64,000 bases of DNA from an uncultured Propionibacteriaceae bacterium. GTDB lineage: Bacteria > Actinomycetota > Actinomycetes > Propionibacteriales > Propionibacteriaceae. The notes beneath the pieces are model-generated. The model was not told the DNA's origin, did not search any database, and saw only the letters and a list, made by a program, of their open reading frames with translations. Position numbers and translations under genes: made by a program. Shown here one piece after another: positions 1 through 8,929 of the stretch (its first letter is position 1; each line of letters opens with the position of its first letter). The DNA is taken from assembly GCA_937965785.1 (NCBI GenBank), contig CALCKT010000011.1:62001-126000 (forward strand), written 5' to 3'.

Positions 1-803
1 GCCTTGAAGGGCTGCTGGCTCGCATTGCCGCGTCTGGGTACCGCCGTGATTTCGTGCTCAAGGGCGGAGTGCTTCTGGCGGCCTTTGCCATACGTCGGCC
101 CACCAAGGACATCGATCTACGAGCCACGAACATCAACAATGATGTCAGCGATGTGGCGGCCCGGATCGCCGCCATCACCGAGCTGGACCTCCTGGATGGA
201 GTCAGGTTCGATCCTGCGAGTGTCAAAGCCACCGTCATTCGTGACGGTAGCGAGTATGCAGGAGTCCGCATCAAACTCGTTGCTCATTTGGGACGAGCCC
301 GGCTGACCATCGGGGTCGACGTGAACTTCGGTGATCCGATATTGCCCGACCCCGAGCTGATCGAAATCCCGAGGATCGTGTCGCTCGGGCAACCTCCGGT
401 AGTGATTCTCGGCTACCCACTCACCATGGTGCTTGCGGAGAAGATCGTCACCGCGATCGATCGAGGGACCGCCAACACGCGTTGGCGAGACTTTGCCGAC
501 ATTTATGCGCTGGCTCGCCTGCACACCGTTGCCGCAGCGGATTTGCGTTCAAGCCTGGAGACGGTCGCAGATCACCGAAGAGTCTCGCTGCAACCGCTGA
601 TGCCGGCGCTGTCGGAGATGCCTGACTTCGCTCAATCCAAGTGGAGGGCCTGGCGGCGGCGGACCGGCCAGGAGGCTGGTCTGCCTGAACGGTTCGCCGA
701 GGTTCTGGCAGCGGTTGCTGGTTTTGCCGACCCGGTGCTCCACGAATCGGCGGCAGGGCGATGGCAGCCAGGGCTGTGGAGATGGGAGACGGCCAAGCCG
801 TGA
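1..803 (+). CDS. AbiEii/AbiGii-type nucleotidyltransferase toxin, 5' end outside the window
   Basis: The reading frame is open from base 3, so the gene enters from upstream; the first GTG at 54 is internal. The visible 267 residues carry the AbiEii signatures in order: LKGGVLLAAF near the N-terminus, TKDIDL about 17 residues on (the paired acidic residues of a nucleotidyltransferase), and AEKIVTAIDRG followed by RWRDFADIY, the late Lys/Asp motifs. In the family these enzymes are toxins of type IV toxin-antitoxin and abortive-infection systems that transfer nucleotides to RNA targets. The partner AbiEi antitoxin normally lies just upstream and would be off the window. No gene follows in the same operon: 170 bases separate it from the methyltransferase. 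Family assignment is firm; activity is inferred. Confidence 0.85.
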   Translation, partial: LEGLLARIAASGYRRDFVLKGGVLLAAFAIRRPTKDIDLRATNINNDVSDVAARIAAITELDLLDGVRFDPASVKATVIRDGSEYAGVRIKLVAHLGRARLTIGVDVNFGDPILPDPELIEIPRIVSLGQPPVVILGYPLTMVLAEKIVTAIDRGTANTRWRDFADIYALARLHTVAAADLRSSLETVADHRRVSLQPLMPALSEMPDFAQSKWRAWRRRTGQEAGLPERFAEVLAAVAGFADPVLHESAAGRWQPGLWRWETAKP

Positions 804-973
804 GAACGCGGGGGCGGCGGCGGTTTGGCGCGAGGCGATCCGCGGCACAATCTCGGTGGTCGCGCGACGCGGATCCCTCGCACCGACAATAATAACAACA
901 CGCCCCCCTTACGGAAATGAGTGAGGGTGGGTTACGCTCAATCGTCCATGCCCGAGTTGCTGGAGAGGTGAAC

Positions 974-1807
974 ATGAGCGCGAAGCCACACGATGCCGGG
1001 GTAAAAGGAGGACGGTCGGGTCCGGAAGCCGGGCGGATGCAGGGACACTGGCTCCTGGCGAAGCTGGGCAAACGCATCCTCAGGCCCGGCGGGCGCGCCC
1101 TCACCGTGAAACTGCTGGAGCGGGCAAAACCCGCCGGCGGCGATGACATCGTGGAGCTCGGCCCCGGCGTCGGCGCCACCGCCGAGGTGCTGCTGCGCGC
1201 CAACCCGAGGTCCTACCGGGGCGTCGACCCCAACCCGGAGGGCCGCGACGCCGTCAAGAACATCCTGAAGAAACATCCCCGGGCCGACTACGTCGTCGCC
1301 GACGCCCGCGAAACGGGACTCGACGACACCTCGGCCGACCTCGTCGTCGGCGAGGCGATGCTCACCATCCAGGACGACGCGGGCAAGAACGCGATCATCG
1401 CGGAGGCCGCGCGGCTGCTGCGTCCCGGGGGCCGCTACGCCATCCACGAAATGGCGTGGCTGCCCGACCACACCGAAGAGGAACGCGAAACCGCCCGCAA
1501 AGAACTCTCCCGCATCATCAAGGTCGGTGCCCGGCCCCTGACCCTGGAAGGCTGGACGGAACTGCTCGCAGCCCACGGGTTCGAAGCCGAATGGCACGAC
1601 CGCGCCCCCCTCCACCTCCTCGAACCCCGGCGCATCGTCTCCGACGAGGGCCTGTGGGGTGCGCTGCGGTTCTGGAACAACGCCCGCCGCCTCCCCGGCG
1701 CCCGCGACCGGCTAAAGGCGATGCGGCAGGGATTCCAGCTCCAGGGAAAACTGATGGGCGGTATCGTCATCCTCGCCCGCAAACCCGGCGCGGAGAGCAC
1801 CCGATGA
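974..1807 (+). CDS. Class I SAM-dependent methyltransferase, first gene of an ABC importer operon
   Basis: A 277-residue protein with the Rossmann SAM-binding motif VELGPGVGATAE (about residues 60-71), the following acidic strand end GVDPNP, and the later LLRPGGRYAIHE strand typical of class I methyltransferases. The substrate cannot be read from the sequence. I chose ATG 974 because GGAGAGG sits 4-5 bases upstream; an in-frame start at 917 would add 19 residues without a ribosome site. Its stop overlaps the next start (ATGA), so it is translationally coupled to the ATPase, lipoprotein and permease that follow. That suggests it modifies the imported compound or a product made from it; this is inference. 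Confidence 0.85.
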   Translation: MSAKPHDAGVKGGRSGPEAGRMQGHWLLAKLGKRILRPGGRALTVKLLERAKPAGGDDIVELGPGVGATAEVLLRANPRSYRGVDPNPEGRDAVKNILKKHPRADYVVADARETGLDDTSADLVVGEAMLTIQDDAGKNAIIAEAARLLRPGGRYAIHEMAWLPDHTEEERETARKELSRIIKVGARPLTLEGWTELLAAHGFEAEWHDRAPLHLLEPRRIVSDEGLWGALRFWNNARRLPGARDRLKAMRQGFQLQGKLMGGIVILARKPGAESTR

Positions 1808-2475
1808 CCACCGACCTCGTCCTCGACGACGTCACCCTGGTGCGCGGCGGCAACACCCTCGTCGACGGTCTCAGCCTGGTGGTCGCGCCCGGACGGACCC
1901 TCGCCGTGACGGGAGCCTCCGGGGCGGGGAAAACCACGCTGCTGAAGGCCATCTCGGGTCTCAGCCCCTGCGATCGCGGGTCGGTGACGCAACCCGAGGG
2001 GCGGTTGGCGCAGGTGTTCCAGGAACCCCGGCTGCTGCCCTGGTACAGCGCCCACCGCAACGTCGCCCTGGTGGTCGGCGGCGAAACCCCGGATCTGGTC
2101 GCCCAGCATTGGCTGGGCCGCGTCGACCTCCAGCAGGCCACCCACCTGTATCCCCGGCAGCTGTCGGGTGGCATGCGGCAGCGGGTCGCGATCGCGCGGG
2201 CCATGGCCACCAGCCCCACCCTGCTGCTCGTCGACGAACCCTTCTCCGCCCTCGACAAACCCCTCGCCACGGCCCTGCGAACCGACCTCGTGCAGTTGCT
2301 CGCGGAACAGGAGGTCGTGACGGTGTGGGTCACCCACGACCCCGAGGAGGCCGACGACGTCTCCCACCTCCACCTTCACCTCGACGGGCCGCCCGGCACC
2401 TGGCGGCTCACCACCGACACCGGAGAACCCGCCCCCGATCCCGAAGAACCCACCCCCCACAAGGAGAAATCATGA
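1804..2475 (+). CDS. ABC transporter ATP-binding protein, NitT/TauT (SsuB/TauB) family
   Basis: A 223-residue nucleotide-binding subunit. Walker A GASGAGKTT at residues 37-45, Q-loop QVFQEPRLLPW at 70-80 (the PRLLPW form is typical of nitrate/sulfonate/taurine-type importers), signature LSGGMRQR at 120-127, Walker B LLLVDEP at 140-146 and switch His178. It starts inside the methyltransferase stop and its own stop overlaps the start of the lipoprotein gene, each as ATGA. It energises the permease at 3506-4276 and works with the lipoprotein at 2472-3509. The imported compound is unknown. Confidence 0.9.
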   Translation: MTTDLVLDDVTLVRGGNTLVDGLSLVVAPGRTLAVTGASGAGKTTLLKAISGLSPCDRGSVTQPEGRLAQVFQEPRLLPWYSAHRNVALVVGGETPDLVAQHWLGRVDLQQATHLYPRQLSGGMRQRVAIARAMATSPTLLLVDEPFSALDKPLATALRTDLVQLLAEQEVVTVWVTHDPEEADDVSHLHLHLDGPPGTWRLTTDTGEPAPDPEEPTPHKEKS

Positions 2476-3509
2476 AACGTCGATCCCTGTTCACCCTCAC
2501 CGGACTCGGCCTGCTCGGCACCGCGGGCCTGGCGGCCTGCTCCGGCGGCCAGCCGGCGGGGGAGGGCTCAACGTCCGCCTCGAAACTGGAAACCCTGCGC
2601 GTCCACGTCCCCACCACCCTCGCGTTCATGGCCCCCATGGCCTCCTTCGGAACATTCGGCAAACTCGACGGCCTCGTCGGGAACACCGACGTGCAGAACT
2701 GGGCCAGCGTCGACGTGATGAAGTCGCTGGTCGTGGGCGGTGAGACCGACCTGGTGGCCACCCCCTCCTACGCGGCGGCGAACCTGTTCAACAAGGGCCT
2801 TCCCATCCGGCTGGTCGCGATGACCGTGTGGGGGATGCTCTACATCCTCGGCCCGGAAGGATCGTCGGCGCAGGGCATCGAGGGGCTGAAGGGCAAGAAG
2901 GTGGGCGTCCCGCTGCCCAACAACATGCCCGACCTGGTCTTCCGCTACCTGATGACCCAGAGCGGCATCCCCCTCGAAGGTGGGGCCGAGGGCATCGAGG
3001 TCGTGCCCTACGACCAGGCCCCGGAGCTCGTGAAGGCCCTCATGGCCGGGCAGGTGGAATACGCGGTGCTGCTCGAGCACGTCGCCACCGTCGCGCAGAA
3101 CCAGGCCAAACAGGCCGGCAAGAACCTGGACCGCACCGCCAACCTGCAGGAGGTGTGGGCCAAGGTCACCGGCGGCCAGGCGCGTTTCCCGATGGCCGGC
3201 GTGGTGATGCCCCAGAAACTCGTCGACTCCAACCAGGCGCTCGTCGCCGGTGTGCTCAACGAGCTGGAGGAGGCGGTCGCGAAGGTCAACGCCCTCGACG
3301 AGAAGGCGGTTGCGGCGATCACCGCGAAGACCGAGGTGCCGGAGGCCGTGGTCAAGAACGTGATCCCGCGGCTCCAGCTCGAAATGGTCCCGGCGCAGAA
3401 GGCCAAGGCCGAGCTGGAGGACTTCTACACGCGCCTGACCACTCTCAGCCCCGACATCGTCGGGGGCAAGATGCCCGCCGACGACTTCTACCTGGCCGAC
3501 CCCAGGTGA
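2472..3509 (+). CDS. ABC transporter substrate-binding lipoprotein, SsuA/NMT1-like
   Basis: A 345-residue secreted lipoprotein. The N-terminus is MKRR, a hydrophobic stretch, then lipobox LAAC with acylated Cys23, followed by a Ser/Gly-rich linker. The mature part has the two-lobe type-2 periplasmic-binding look of the SsuA/NMT1 group, for example GLKGKKVGVPLP at the start of the conserved domain. It captures the substrate outside the membrane for the ATPase (upstream) and permease (downstream). Ribosome site AAGGAG lies 5 bases before ATG. Both ends overlap neighbours by 4 bases (ATGA, GTGA). Which sulfonate, nitrate, pyrimidine-like or other small compound is bound cannot be decided. Confidence 0.88.
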   Translation: MKRRSLFTLTGLGLLGTAGLAACSGGQPAGEGSTSASKLETLRVHVPTTLAFMAPMASFGTFGKLDGLVGNTDVQNWASVDVMKSLVVGGETDLVATPSYAAANLFNKGLPIRLVAMTVWGMLYILGPEGSSAQGIEGLKGKKVGVPLPNNMPDLVFRYLMTQSGIPLEGGAEGIEVVPYDQAPELVKALMAGQVEYAVLLEHVATVAQNQAKQAGKNLDRTANLQEVWAKVTGGQARFPMAGVVMPQKLVDSNQALVAGVLNELEEAVAKVNALDEKAVAAITAKTEVPEAVVKNVIPRLQLEMVPAQKAKAELEDFYTRLTTLSPDIVGGKMPADDFYLADPR

Positions 3510-4276
3510 ACCCAGCCGGCGAGAACGAGGCGCCGCGCTGGCGGGTCGTGCTGCTGTGGTGGGTGGGGCTCGCCCTGGTGCTGTTGGCCTGGGAGGCGGC
3601 GTCGTGGAGCCAGCCCCGCTACGTCCTGCCCGGGCCCGGCGCCACCTGGGAGGCGCTGCTGGGGCTGATCCGAGACGAGGAACTCGGCACCGGGGTGCTG
3701 CTCACCCTCCAGCGGGCGCTGGGCGGGTTGGGGATCGCCTGCCTGATCGGATTGCCCTGGGGTTGGGCGGCCGGCACCTGGCGGCCCGTCGAGGAACTGA
3801 CCGCGTCCTGGACACAGCTGCTGATGGCCATCCCGCCGATCGTGATCGTCGTGGTCGGGATGCTGTGGCTGGGCCCCAGCCCGTCGGTGGTGCTGCTGGT
3901 GGTCGCGCTGGTGACGATGCCGCTGCTGGTGACGACCCTGCGCGACGCCGTCACCAACGTCGACCCCGACCTGCTGGAGATGGCGCGGCTGTTCCGCTTC
4001 GGCCTGTGGGGCACGGTGCAGCGGGTGATCATCCCGGCCGTGGTGCCGCCGGTGCTGTCGGCGGTGACCGTCGCGGTGGGGCAGTCGATCCGGTTGACGG
4101 TGATGGCCGAGCTGCTCAGCACCACCACCGGCATGGGCGCGGAGGTGCAGCAGGCCCGCACCAACCTGGAGACCGCCGATGTGTTCGCCCTGTCGGCGGT
4201 GATGGCCGTCCTCACCCTGGGGCTGGAACTGCTGTTCCTGCGACCCCTGAGGAACCGCCTGGCCCGGTACCGGTGA
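3506..4276 (+). CDS. ABC transporter permease, NitT/TauT (SsuC) family
   Basis: A 256-residue integral membrane protein with about six hydrophobic segments. The cytoplasmic coupling loop is visible as DPDLLEMARLFRFGLWGT followed by a hydrophobic helix, the EAA-type loop of importer permeases. The GTG start is chosen because it overlaps the previous stop as GTGA, continuing the coupling seen at each junction of this operon. It ends 12 bases before the converging end of the next gene, so the operon is methyltransferase, ATPase, lipoprotein, permease. Substrate unknown. Confidence 0.88.
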   Translation: MNPAGENEAPRWRVVLLWWVGLALVLLAWEAASWSQPRYVLPGPGATWEALLGLIRDEELGTGVLLTLQRALGGLGIACLIGLPWGWAAGTWRPVEELTASWTQLLMAIPPIVIVVVGMLWLGPSPSVVLLVVALVTMPLLVTTLRDAVTNVDPDLLEMARLFRFGLWGTVQRVIIPAVVPPVLSAVTVAVGQSIRLTVMAELLSTTTGMGAEVQQARTNLETADVFALSAVMAVLTLGLELLFLRPLRNRLARYR

Positions 4277-4288
4277 TCCGGTCCCGGA

Positions 4289-5824
4289 TCACAGCAAGTT
4301 GCACGACCCCGTCGAGCCCAGCCGCGACTCGGTGCCGTCGATGTAACGCAGCCTCGGGACGGGAACCAGCGGCACCTGCCGCTCGCCCCTGGGTACCAGC
4401 ACCCCAGCGATCCGGGAGAAGGTGATCAGGTCCGCGGCCAGGGCGGTGTCGGTTCCGCTGGCCAGCTCGATGGCCCTCGCGACCGCCGGGTGTTCCCGGC
4501 GGGTCAGCCAGCCGTCGCGGTAGCTGCGGTTGAGCATCTGGAAGCGTTGCTCGTCGAGGCCCTGGATGCCCCGCACCAGCAGGTCGAGGGCCTGGTCGCG
4601 TTCGGAATCGGGCAGCAGCTGCCCCAGCGTGACGCGCGCCTGAGCCAACCACTGTTCGGCGCCCTCCAGGAACTCCAGGCGCACCAGGGCGCGACGCAGC
4701 AGCCGTTCGGCGGCGAGGTGGTGTTCGGGTCCGCTCTCGGCCAGGAGGGAACCCGCCTCCAGGAGCAGCAGCGCCTCGTCGCGTTCAAGGCCCGGGCGGC
4801 CCGCCAGCGAGTCCAGGAGCCGCGACACCACCGCCGCGTGATCCGCTTTCCGCTGCGGGAGCGCCGCCAGGTCCCGCAGCAGTGCCGCCACGGCCTGCGG
4901 GTCGGTCCTCGTGCTCGCCCCGGGGCGCGGGATCTCGCCCAGCCAACGGGTCGCGTCCTGCGCATCCCGCAGGGTGTGCGACGCGCTCGCCGGGGGATCC
5001 AGATGGGCGGGCAGGGGCAGTTTCCCGGCCTCGGTGCGGAGACGGGCGGCCTCGTCGGGCTGGCACCAGTCGTCGAGGCAACCGGCGCGGATGGTGAGGA
5101 GTTCGCGACGCAGCACGTCGAGCCCGGAGGTCGCCCGGAGGCGGGTTTCCGCGACCTCCAGGGTTTCCAGGGCCTCGCCGATGCGTCCCGACCGGTGTTC
5201 GTGCTCCGCTCGGGCCAGCAGGAAACGGATTCCCAGCAGACCCTGTGGCGCATCCGAAGGGTTGCCGTGGCGGAGCGCGAGCCGGTCGGCGTCCTCCAGG
5301 TGACCGGCCCGGCTGAAGGCCAGCAGCAGCAGGACGCGGGTACCCGCCTCGTGGTATTCGTCCTTGCCGCGCTGGTTCTCGGCGACGGCGTTCAACAGGG
5401 AGGCCACCGCCTCGAAGGGGCGCTCGGCCAGCAGGGCGGCCTCCCCGAGCAGCCGCCACGCCCAGCCCGCGATCCCGGCGTCGGGGTGGGTCGTGAACCC
5501 GGCGATGGTCTGGGGGCCTGCCGGGTCACCGCGCCTGACCCGGCAGGCCGCCAGTTCCAGGCATGCGGGGACCGCGAGTTCCCGCGACGCGGCGGGCAGC
5601 CGGCTCAGCTGCACGGCCTGCCGGGCCGAGTCGCAGGCCCGGGTGAGGGCGCCGGCCTCGCCGCGGTGACGCTGGATGCGCGCCTCGGCGCGGAACGCCT
5701 CGATGGTCTCGTCCAGCGACCCGCCGTGGTCCAGCAGGTCGTGCTGGTGCCGCCGGATGGCATCGAGGGCCGCGTCGTTCCGGCCCTCACGGTCGAGGTC
5801 GAGCGCTTTGGAGATGGTCATCAC
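4289..5824 (-). CDS. TPR-like helical-repeat protein of unknown function
   Basis: A 511-residue soluble protein, Ala- and Leu-rich, made of many short helical pairs such as EGRNDAALDAIRRHQHDLL and LTRACDSARQAVQLSR, which resemble tetratricopeptide-type repeats. No catalytic motif, signal peptide or DNA-binding domain was recognised. A second ATG lies one codon after the first. It converges on the ABC permease with only 12 bases between stops, and 80 bases separate its start from the end of btuF, so it is probably transcribed on its own or by read-through from the B12 operon. Similar proteins often serve as scaffolds, but no role can be assigned here. Confidence 0.7.
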   Translation of the reverse strand: MMTISKALDLDREGRNDAALDAIRRHQHDLLDHGGSLDETIEAFRAEARIQRHRGEAGALTRACDSARQAVQLSRLPAASRELAVPACLELAACRVRRGDPAGPQTIAGFTTHPDAGIAGWAWRLLGEAALLAERPFEAVASLLNAVAENQRGKDEYHEAGTRVLLLLAFSRAGHLEDADRLALRHGNPSDAPQGLLGIRFLLARAEHEHRSGRIGEALETLEVAETRLRATSGLDVLRRELLTIRAGCLDDWCQPDEAARLRTEAGKLPLPAHLDPPASASHTLRDAQDATRWLGEIPRPGASTRTDPQAVAALLRDLAALPQRKADHAAVVSRLLDSLAGRPGLERDEALLLLEAGSLLAESGPEHHLAAERLLRRALVRLEFLEGAEQWLAQARVTLGQLLPDSERDQALDLLVRGIQGLDEQRFQMLNRSYRDGWLTRREHPAVARAIELASGTDTALAADLITFSRIAGVLVPRGERQVPLVPVPRLRYIDGTESRLGSTGSCNLL

Positions 5825-5904
5825 TGCCCCGTCCTTCCCACCCGGAGCGTATCGGGAGAAGCACCGGGTGGGTGGCGGGGTCGGGAATTCCTTGCCGGAA
5901 AACC

Positions 5905-7008
5905 TCAGGACAGCTTGTCGCGGCCCGGAAGGTCGGCGGGCATCTCAAGGTGCGTCGACACGTCGGAGGCCGGGGCCAGGCCGTGCTTCTCGAAGGCCTT
6001 GCGCAGGTACTCGGCGGCGTCGATGTTGAGGGGGCTCTCGGTCCACAGGGCGTAGGGCAGGTTGACGAAACGCTCCTCCTGCACCGCGGGGAGGTCCTTG
6101 GTGGCCGGGTGCGACTTCAGCGCGTCGATCTTCTCCTGGTAGGACTGGCCGGGGTACTCCACCAGCGCGATGACGTCGGGGTTGGCGGTGGCCAGGCGTT
6201 CCCAGTTCACATTGGTCCAGGTGTCCTCGACATCGGCGGTGGCGTTCACCCCGCCCGCGGCCTCGATGATCGCCTGCGGGGCGCCGTACATGCCGCTGGT
6301 GAACACGTTGTCCTTGGCGGAGTCGAAGAGGAACACCACGGGCTTCTTCTCGGGCTGCGCGGCACCCTGGACGGTCTTCAGGCGGGCGTCCATGTCGTCG
6401 ACGGCCGCCTTGGCGACATCACTGTGCCCGGTGATGGCACCGAGGTTGGTGATGTCGGTGCGGACCGCCTCCCACGGGTCGACGAGACCGCGTTTGGTGG
6501 TGCCCTCCTGGCGGCACGACTCGGTCAGCAGGTAGGAGGGAATGCCCTTCTCGGCCAGGATGTCGGGGGTCAGGTTCTTGCCCTCGGAGAAACCGTAGTT
6601 CCAGCCCGCGACCACCAGGTCGGGGGTGTTGGCGAGGATCGACTCGAGGGTGGGGTACTCCTTGGAGACGTCGTTGAGGCCGTCGACGGTCTCGGCCCCG
6701 TACTTGGCCTTCAGGATCGGGACGTCGCGGCCCATGCTGCTGACCGCGGTGATCTCCTTCGCCCCTCCGGCCGCCAACGCGAGGGCGATGATGTTGCCGT
6801 CGTTGACGTACATCTTCTTCGCCGGGGAGGGGAGGGTCAGTTCCTTGCCACAGTTGGTGACGGTGACCTGCCCGGAACCTTCGGCCGAACTGCTGGTGGC
6901 GGCGGTCGACTGGGTGGAGGCGGTCGGCTGGGAGGGGGAGGAGCAGGCGCTGAGGGCGATGAGGGGCAGGGTCAGCCAGGCGACTGCCCGGGTGCGGCGA
7001 GTGTTCAT
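5905..7008 (-). CDS. btuF: Cobalamin ABC transporter substrate-binding lipoprotein (BtuF-like)
   Basis: A 367-residue lipoprotein: short basic N-terminus, hydrophobic stretch, lipobox LSAC with Cys22, then a Ser/Thr-rich linker. The rest has the FecB/BtuF fold features, for example PKKMYVNDGNIIALALA and ANTPDLVVAGWNYGF. Family members bind B12 or ferric siderophores. Because the operon starts with a cobalamin riboswitch, a corrinoid is the likely ligand. Ribosome site AAGGAG precedes ATG, and only 9 bases separate it from the ATPase stop. It is the last gene of the btuC-btuD-btuF operon. Confidence 0.85.
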   Translation of the reverse strand: MNTRRTRAVAWLTLPLIALSACSSPSQPTASTQSTAATSSSAEGSGQVTVTNCGKELTLPSPAKKMYVNDGNIIALALAAGGAKEITAVSSMGRDVPILKAKYGAETVDGLNDVSKEYPTLESILANTPDLVVAGWNYGFSEGKNLTPDILAEKGIPSYLLTESCRQEGTTKRGLVDPWEAVRTDITNLGAITGHSDVAKAAVDDMDARLKTVQGAAQPEKKPVVFLFDSAKDNVFTSGMYGAPQAIIEAAGGVNATADVEDTWTNVNWERLATANPDVIALVEYPGQSYQEKIDALKSHPATKDLPAVQEERFVNLPYALWTESPLNIDAAEYLRKAFEKHGLAPASDVSTHLEMPADLPGRDKLS

Positions 7009-7017
7009 GTGGTCTCC

Positions 7018-7815
7018 TTACGTTTCTGGATCGGTCTTTTCGGTCGGCACGAGGCCGTCGATGACGAGGTGTTGCACCCCGTCGCCGACCGCCGAGACCT
7101 GTCGGGCCCGCACCTTGAAGGCGGACTCCAGGTTCACGGCGGTCATGACTTCTTCGGGTGTCCCGGCGGCGTGGATCCCACCGTCGGCGAGCATCACGAT
7201 CCGGTCGAACCAGCCCATGGCCAGGTCGAGGTCGTGGATCGAGGCGAGGATGGTGCGGCCGGTGGCCCGCATGGTCTGCAGCAGGTGCAGCTGGTGGTGC
7301 ACGTCGAGATGGTTGGTGGGCTCGTCGAGCAGCAGCAGGTCGGTGCCCTGCGCCAGGCCCTTGGCGAGCATGGCGCGGCGCCTTTCGCCACCGGAGAGGT
7401 GCCCGCAGCGCCGGCCGGCCAGGTGCGTCAACCCCACCATCTCCAGGCACTCGGCGACGATGCGTTTCTCGTCGGAACCGCCGACCTGCCAGGGCATCAG
7501 GTGCGGCAGCCGCCCGAGGGTGACCATCTCGGAGAGGGTGAGGTCCTCGGGTGCGGCCTCCTCCTGGGCGACGAAGGCCATCAGCCGTGCCCGTTCCCTC
7601 GGGCGGAGCTGGGAGAGATCCTTGCCGTCGACCTCCACGCGCCCCGTCGTCGCGGGCCTGATGCCGGCCAGCACCCGCATCAGGGTGGATTTGCCGACGC
7701 CGTTGACCCCGACCAGGGCCGTCATGGTGCCGGGCTGCACGTCGAGATCGATGCCGGAGACGATCACCCGCCGCCCGATCGAGCAGGTGAGGTTGTCGGC
7801 CTTGAGCGCGGTCAC
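7018..7815 (-). CDS. btuD: Cobalamin ABC transporter ATP-binding protein (BtuD/FecE-like)
   Basis: A 265-residue ATPase with Walker A GVNGVGKST (36-44), signature LSGGERRR (140-147), Walker B LLLLDEP (160-166), D-loop NHLD and switch His194. The C-terminal tail after residue 225 is typical of the FecE/BtuD group. The GTG start at 7815 overlaps the permease stop as GTGA, so translation is coupled. It hydrolyses ATP to drive B12 import through the BtuC-like permease. Riboswitch control comes through the common leader upstream of btuC. Confidence 0.87.
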   Translation of the reverse strand: MTALKADNLTCSIGRRVIVSGIDLDVQPGTMTALVGVNGVGKSTLMRVLAGIRPATTGRVEVDGKDLSQLRPRERARLMAFVAQEEAAPEDLTLSEMVTLGRLPHLMPWQVGGSDEKRIVAECLEMVGLTHLAGRRCGHLSGGERRRAMLAKGLAQGTDLLLLDEPTNHLDVHHQLHLLQTMRATGRTILASIHDLDLAMGWFDRIVMLADGGIHAAGTPEEVMTAVNLESAFKVRARQVSAVGDGVQHLVIDGLVPTEKTDPET

Positions 7816-8891
7816 GAGGCACCTCCGAATCCGTAGTTGCGGCGACCCATGACGATCAGGAAGACCGGTGCGCCGATCAGGCCGGTGACCACGCCGAGAG
7901 GCACCTCGGCGGGGGCGACGATGACCCGGGAGAGCACGTCGACCCACAGCAGGAACAGCCCACCGACGGAGGCGGCGACGGGAAGCAGCCGGCGGTGCAG
8001 GGACCCCACGACCATGCGGCACAGGTGCGGGATGACCAGGCCGACGAAACCGATGCCGCCGGAAACCGCCACCAGCACCCCGACCAGCACCGCCAGCAGC
8101 AGGAAGAGACCTTGCCGCAGCAGGCCGACGGGGATTCCGAGGGCCGCGGCGGCGTCGGGTCCCCAGGCCAGCGCGTCGAGCCAGCCGCTGCCGAGCAGGA
8201 GCAGCACCAGGCAGACCACGACGACGCCGGTCGCGAGCGGGAGCCGGTCCCACTGGGCGCCGGAGACGCTGCCGAGCAGCCAGTACAGCACCGACTGCGC
8301 GGCGCGCGGGTCGGGGCCCTTGAACACCAGGAAACTCGCGATGGCCGAGAAGGCCGAGGAGAGCACCACCCCGGACAGGACCAGCCGGATCGGGGTGAGG
8401 CCACCCTGGGCCATGGCCACCAGGTAGACGGCCAGCGCCGCCCCCAGGGCACCGAACAGCGCCCCGATCGAGGTCGACCACAGCCCGAAACCGGACAGGA
8501 TGCCGAAGGTGATCACGGCGGTGGCGCCGACGGAGGCACCCGAGGAGACACCGAGCAGGTAGGGATCGGCGAGGGGGTTGCGCACCAGGGTCTGCATCGC
8601 GCAGCCCGCGATCCCGAGCCCCGCGCCGACGACAACCGCCAGCAGCGCCCGGGGGAGTCGCAGGTCCCAGACGATGGTTTCGACGGCCTTGTTCCCGCTG
8701 CTGACTCCCTGCAGCCTGCTGACGATCACCTGCCAGATGGCGTTCTGATCGAGGGGCTCGGAGCCGATGTTGACGGAGTGGATGACGCTCAGTGCGGTGA
8801 GCGCCAGCACCACGACGACGATGGGCAGGGTGAGGCGTTTCAGCACCCTGCGGGCTGTTTTCAGGCTTGCCAAAGAAGCTCCAGTGTCCAC
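7812..8891 (-). CDS. btuC: Cobalamin ABC transporter permease (BtuC/FecCD family)
   Basis: A 359-residue protein with about nine to ten membrane helices and FecCD signatures: LRLPRALLAVVVGAGLGIAG near residue 80, RNPLADPYLLGVSSGA after it, and GFVGLVIPHLCR in the C-terminal third. It forms the membrane channel of the B12 importer. First gene of its operon, starting about 40 bases after the riboswitch. GTG 8891 has no good ribosome site; a TTG at 8873 has GGAG five bases upstream and may be the true start, which would shorten the protein by six residues. Confidence 0.87.
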   Translation of the reverse strand: MDTGASLASLKTARRVLKRLTLPIVVVVLALTALSVIHSVNIGSEPLDQNAIWQVIVSRLQGVSSGNKAVETIVWDLRLPRALLAVVVGAGLGIAGCAMQTLVRNPLADPYLLGVSSGASVGATAVITFGILSGFGLWSTSIGALFGALGAALAVYLVAMAQGGLTPIRLVLSGVVLSSAFSAIASFLVFKGPDPRAAQSVLYWLLGSVSGAQWDRLPLATGVVVVCLVLLLLGSGWLDALAWGPDAAAALGIPVGLLRQGLFLLLAVLVGVLVAVSGGIGFVGLVIPHLCRMVVGSLHRRLLPVAASVGGLFLLWVDVLSRVIVAPAEVPLGVVTGLIGAPVFLIVMGRRNYGFGGAS

Positions 8892-8929
8892 GAGCCCGTC
8901 CGCGAGGCTCTCAGTCGATAGAAACGAAG

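Noticed and set aside
5872..7836. Long plus-strand open frame opposite btuF and btuD
   Set aside because: Mirror of minus-strand genes in GC-rich DNA; Gly/Val/His-rich composition, no family motif, and the opposite strand encodes clear ABC subunits.
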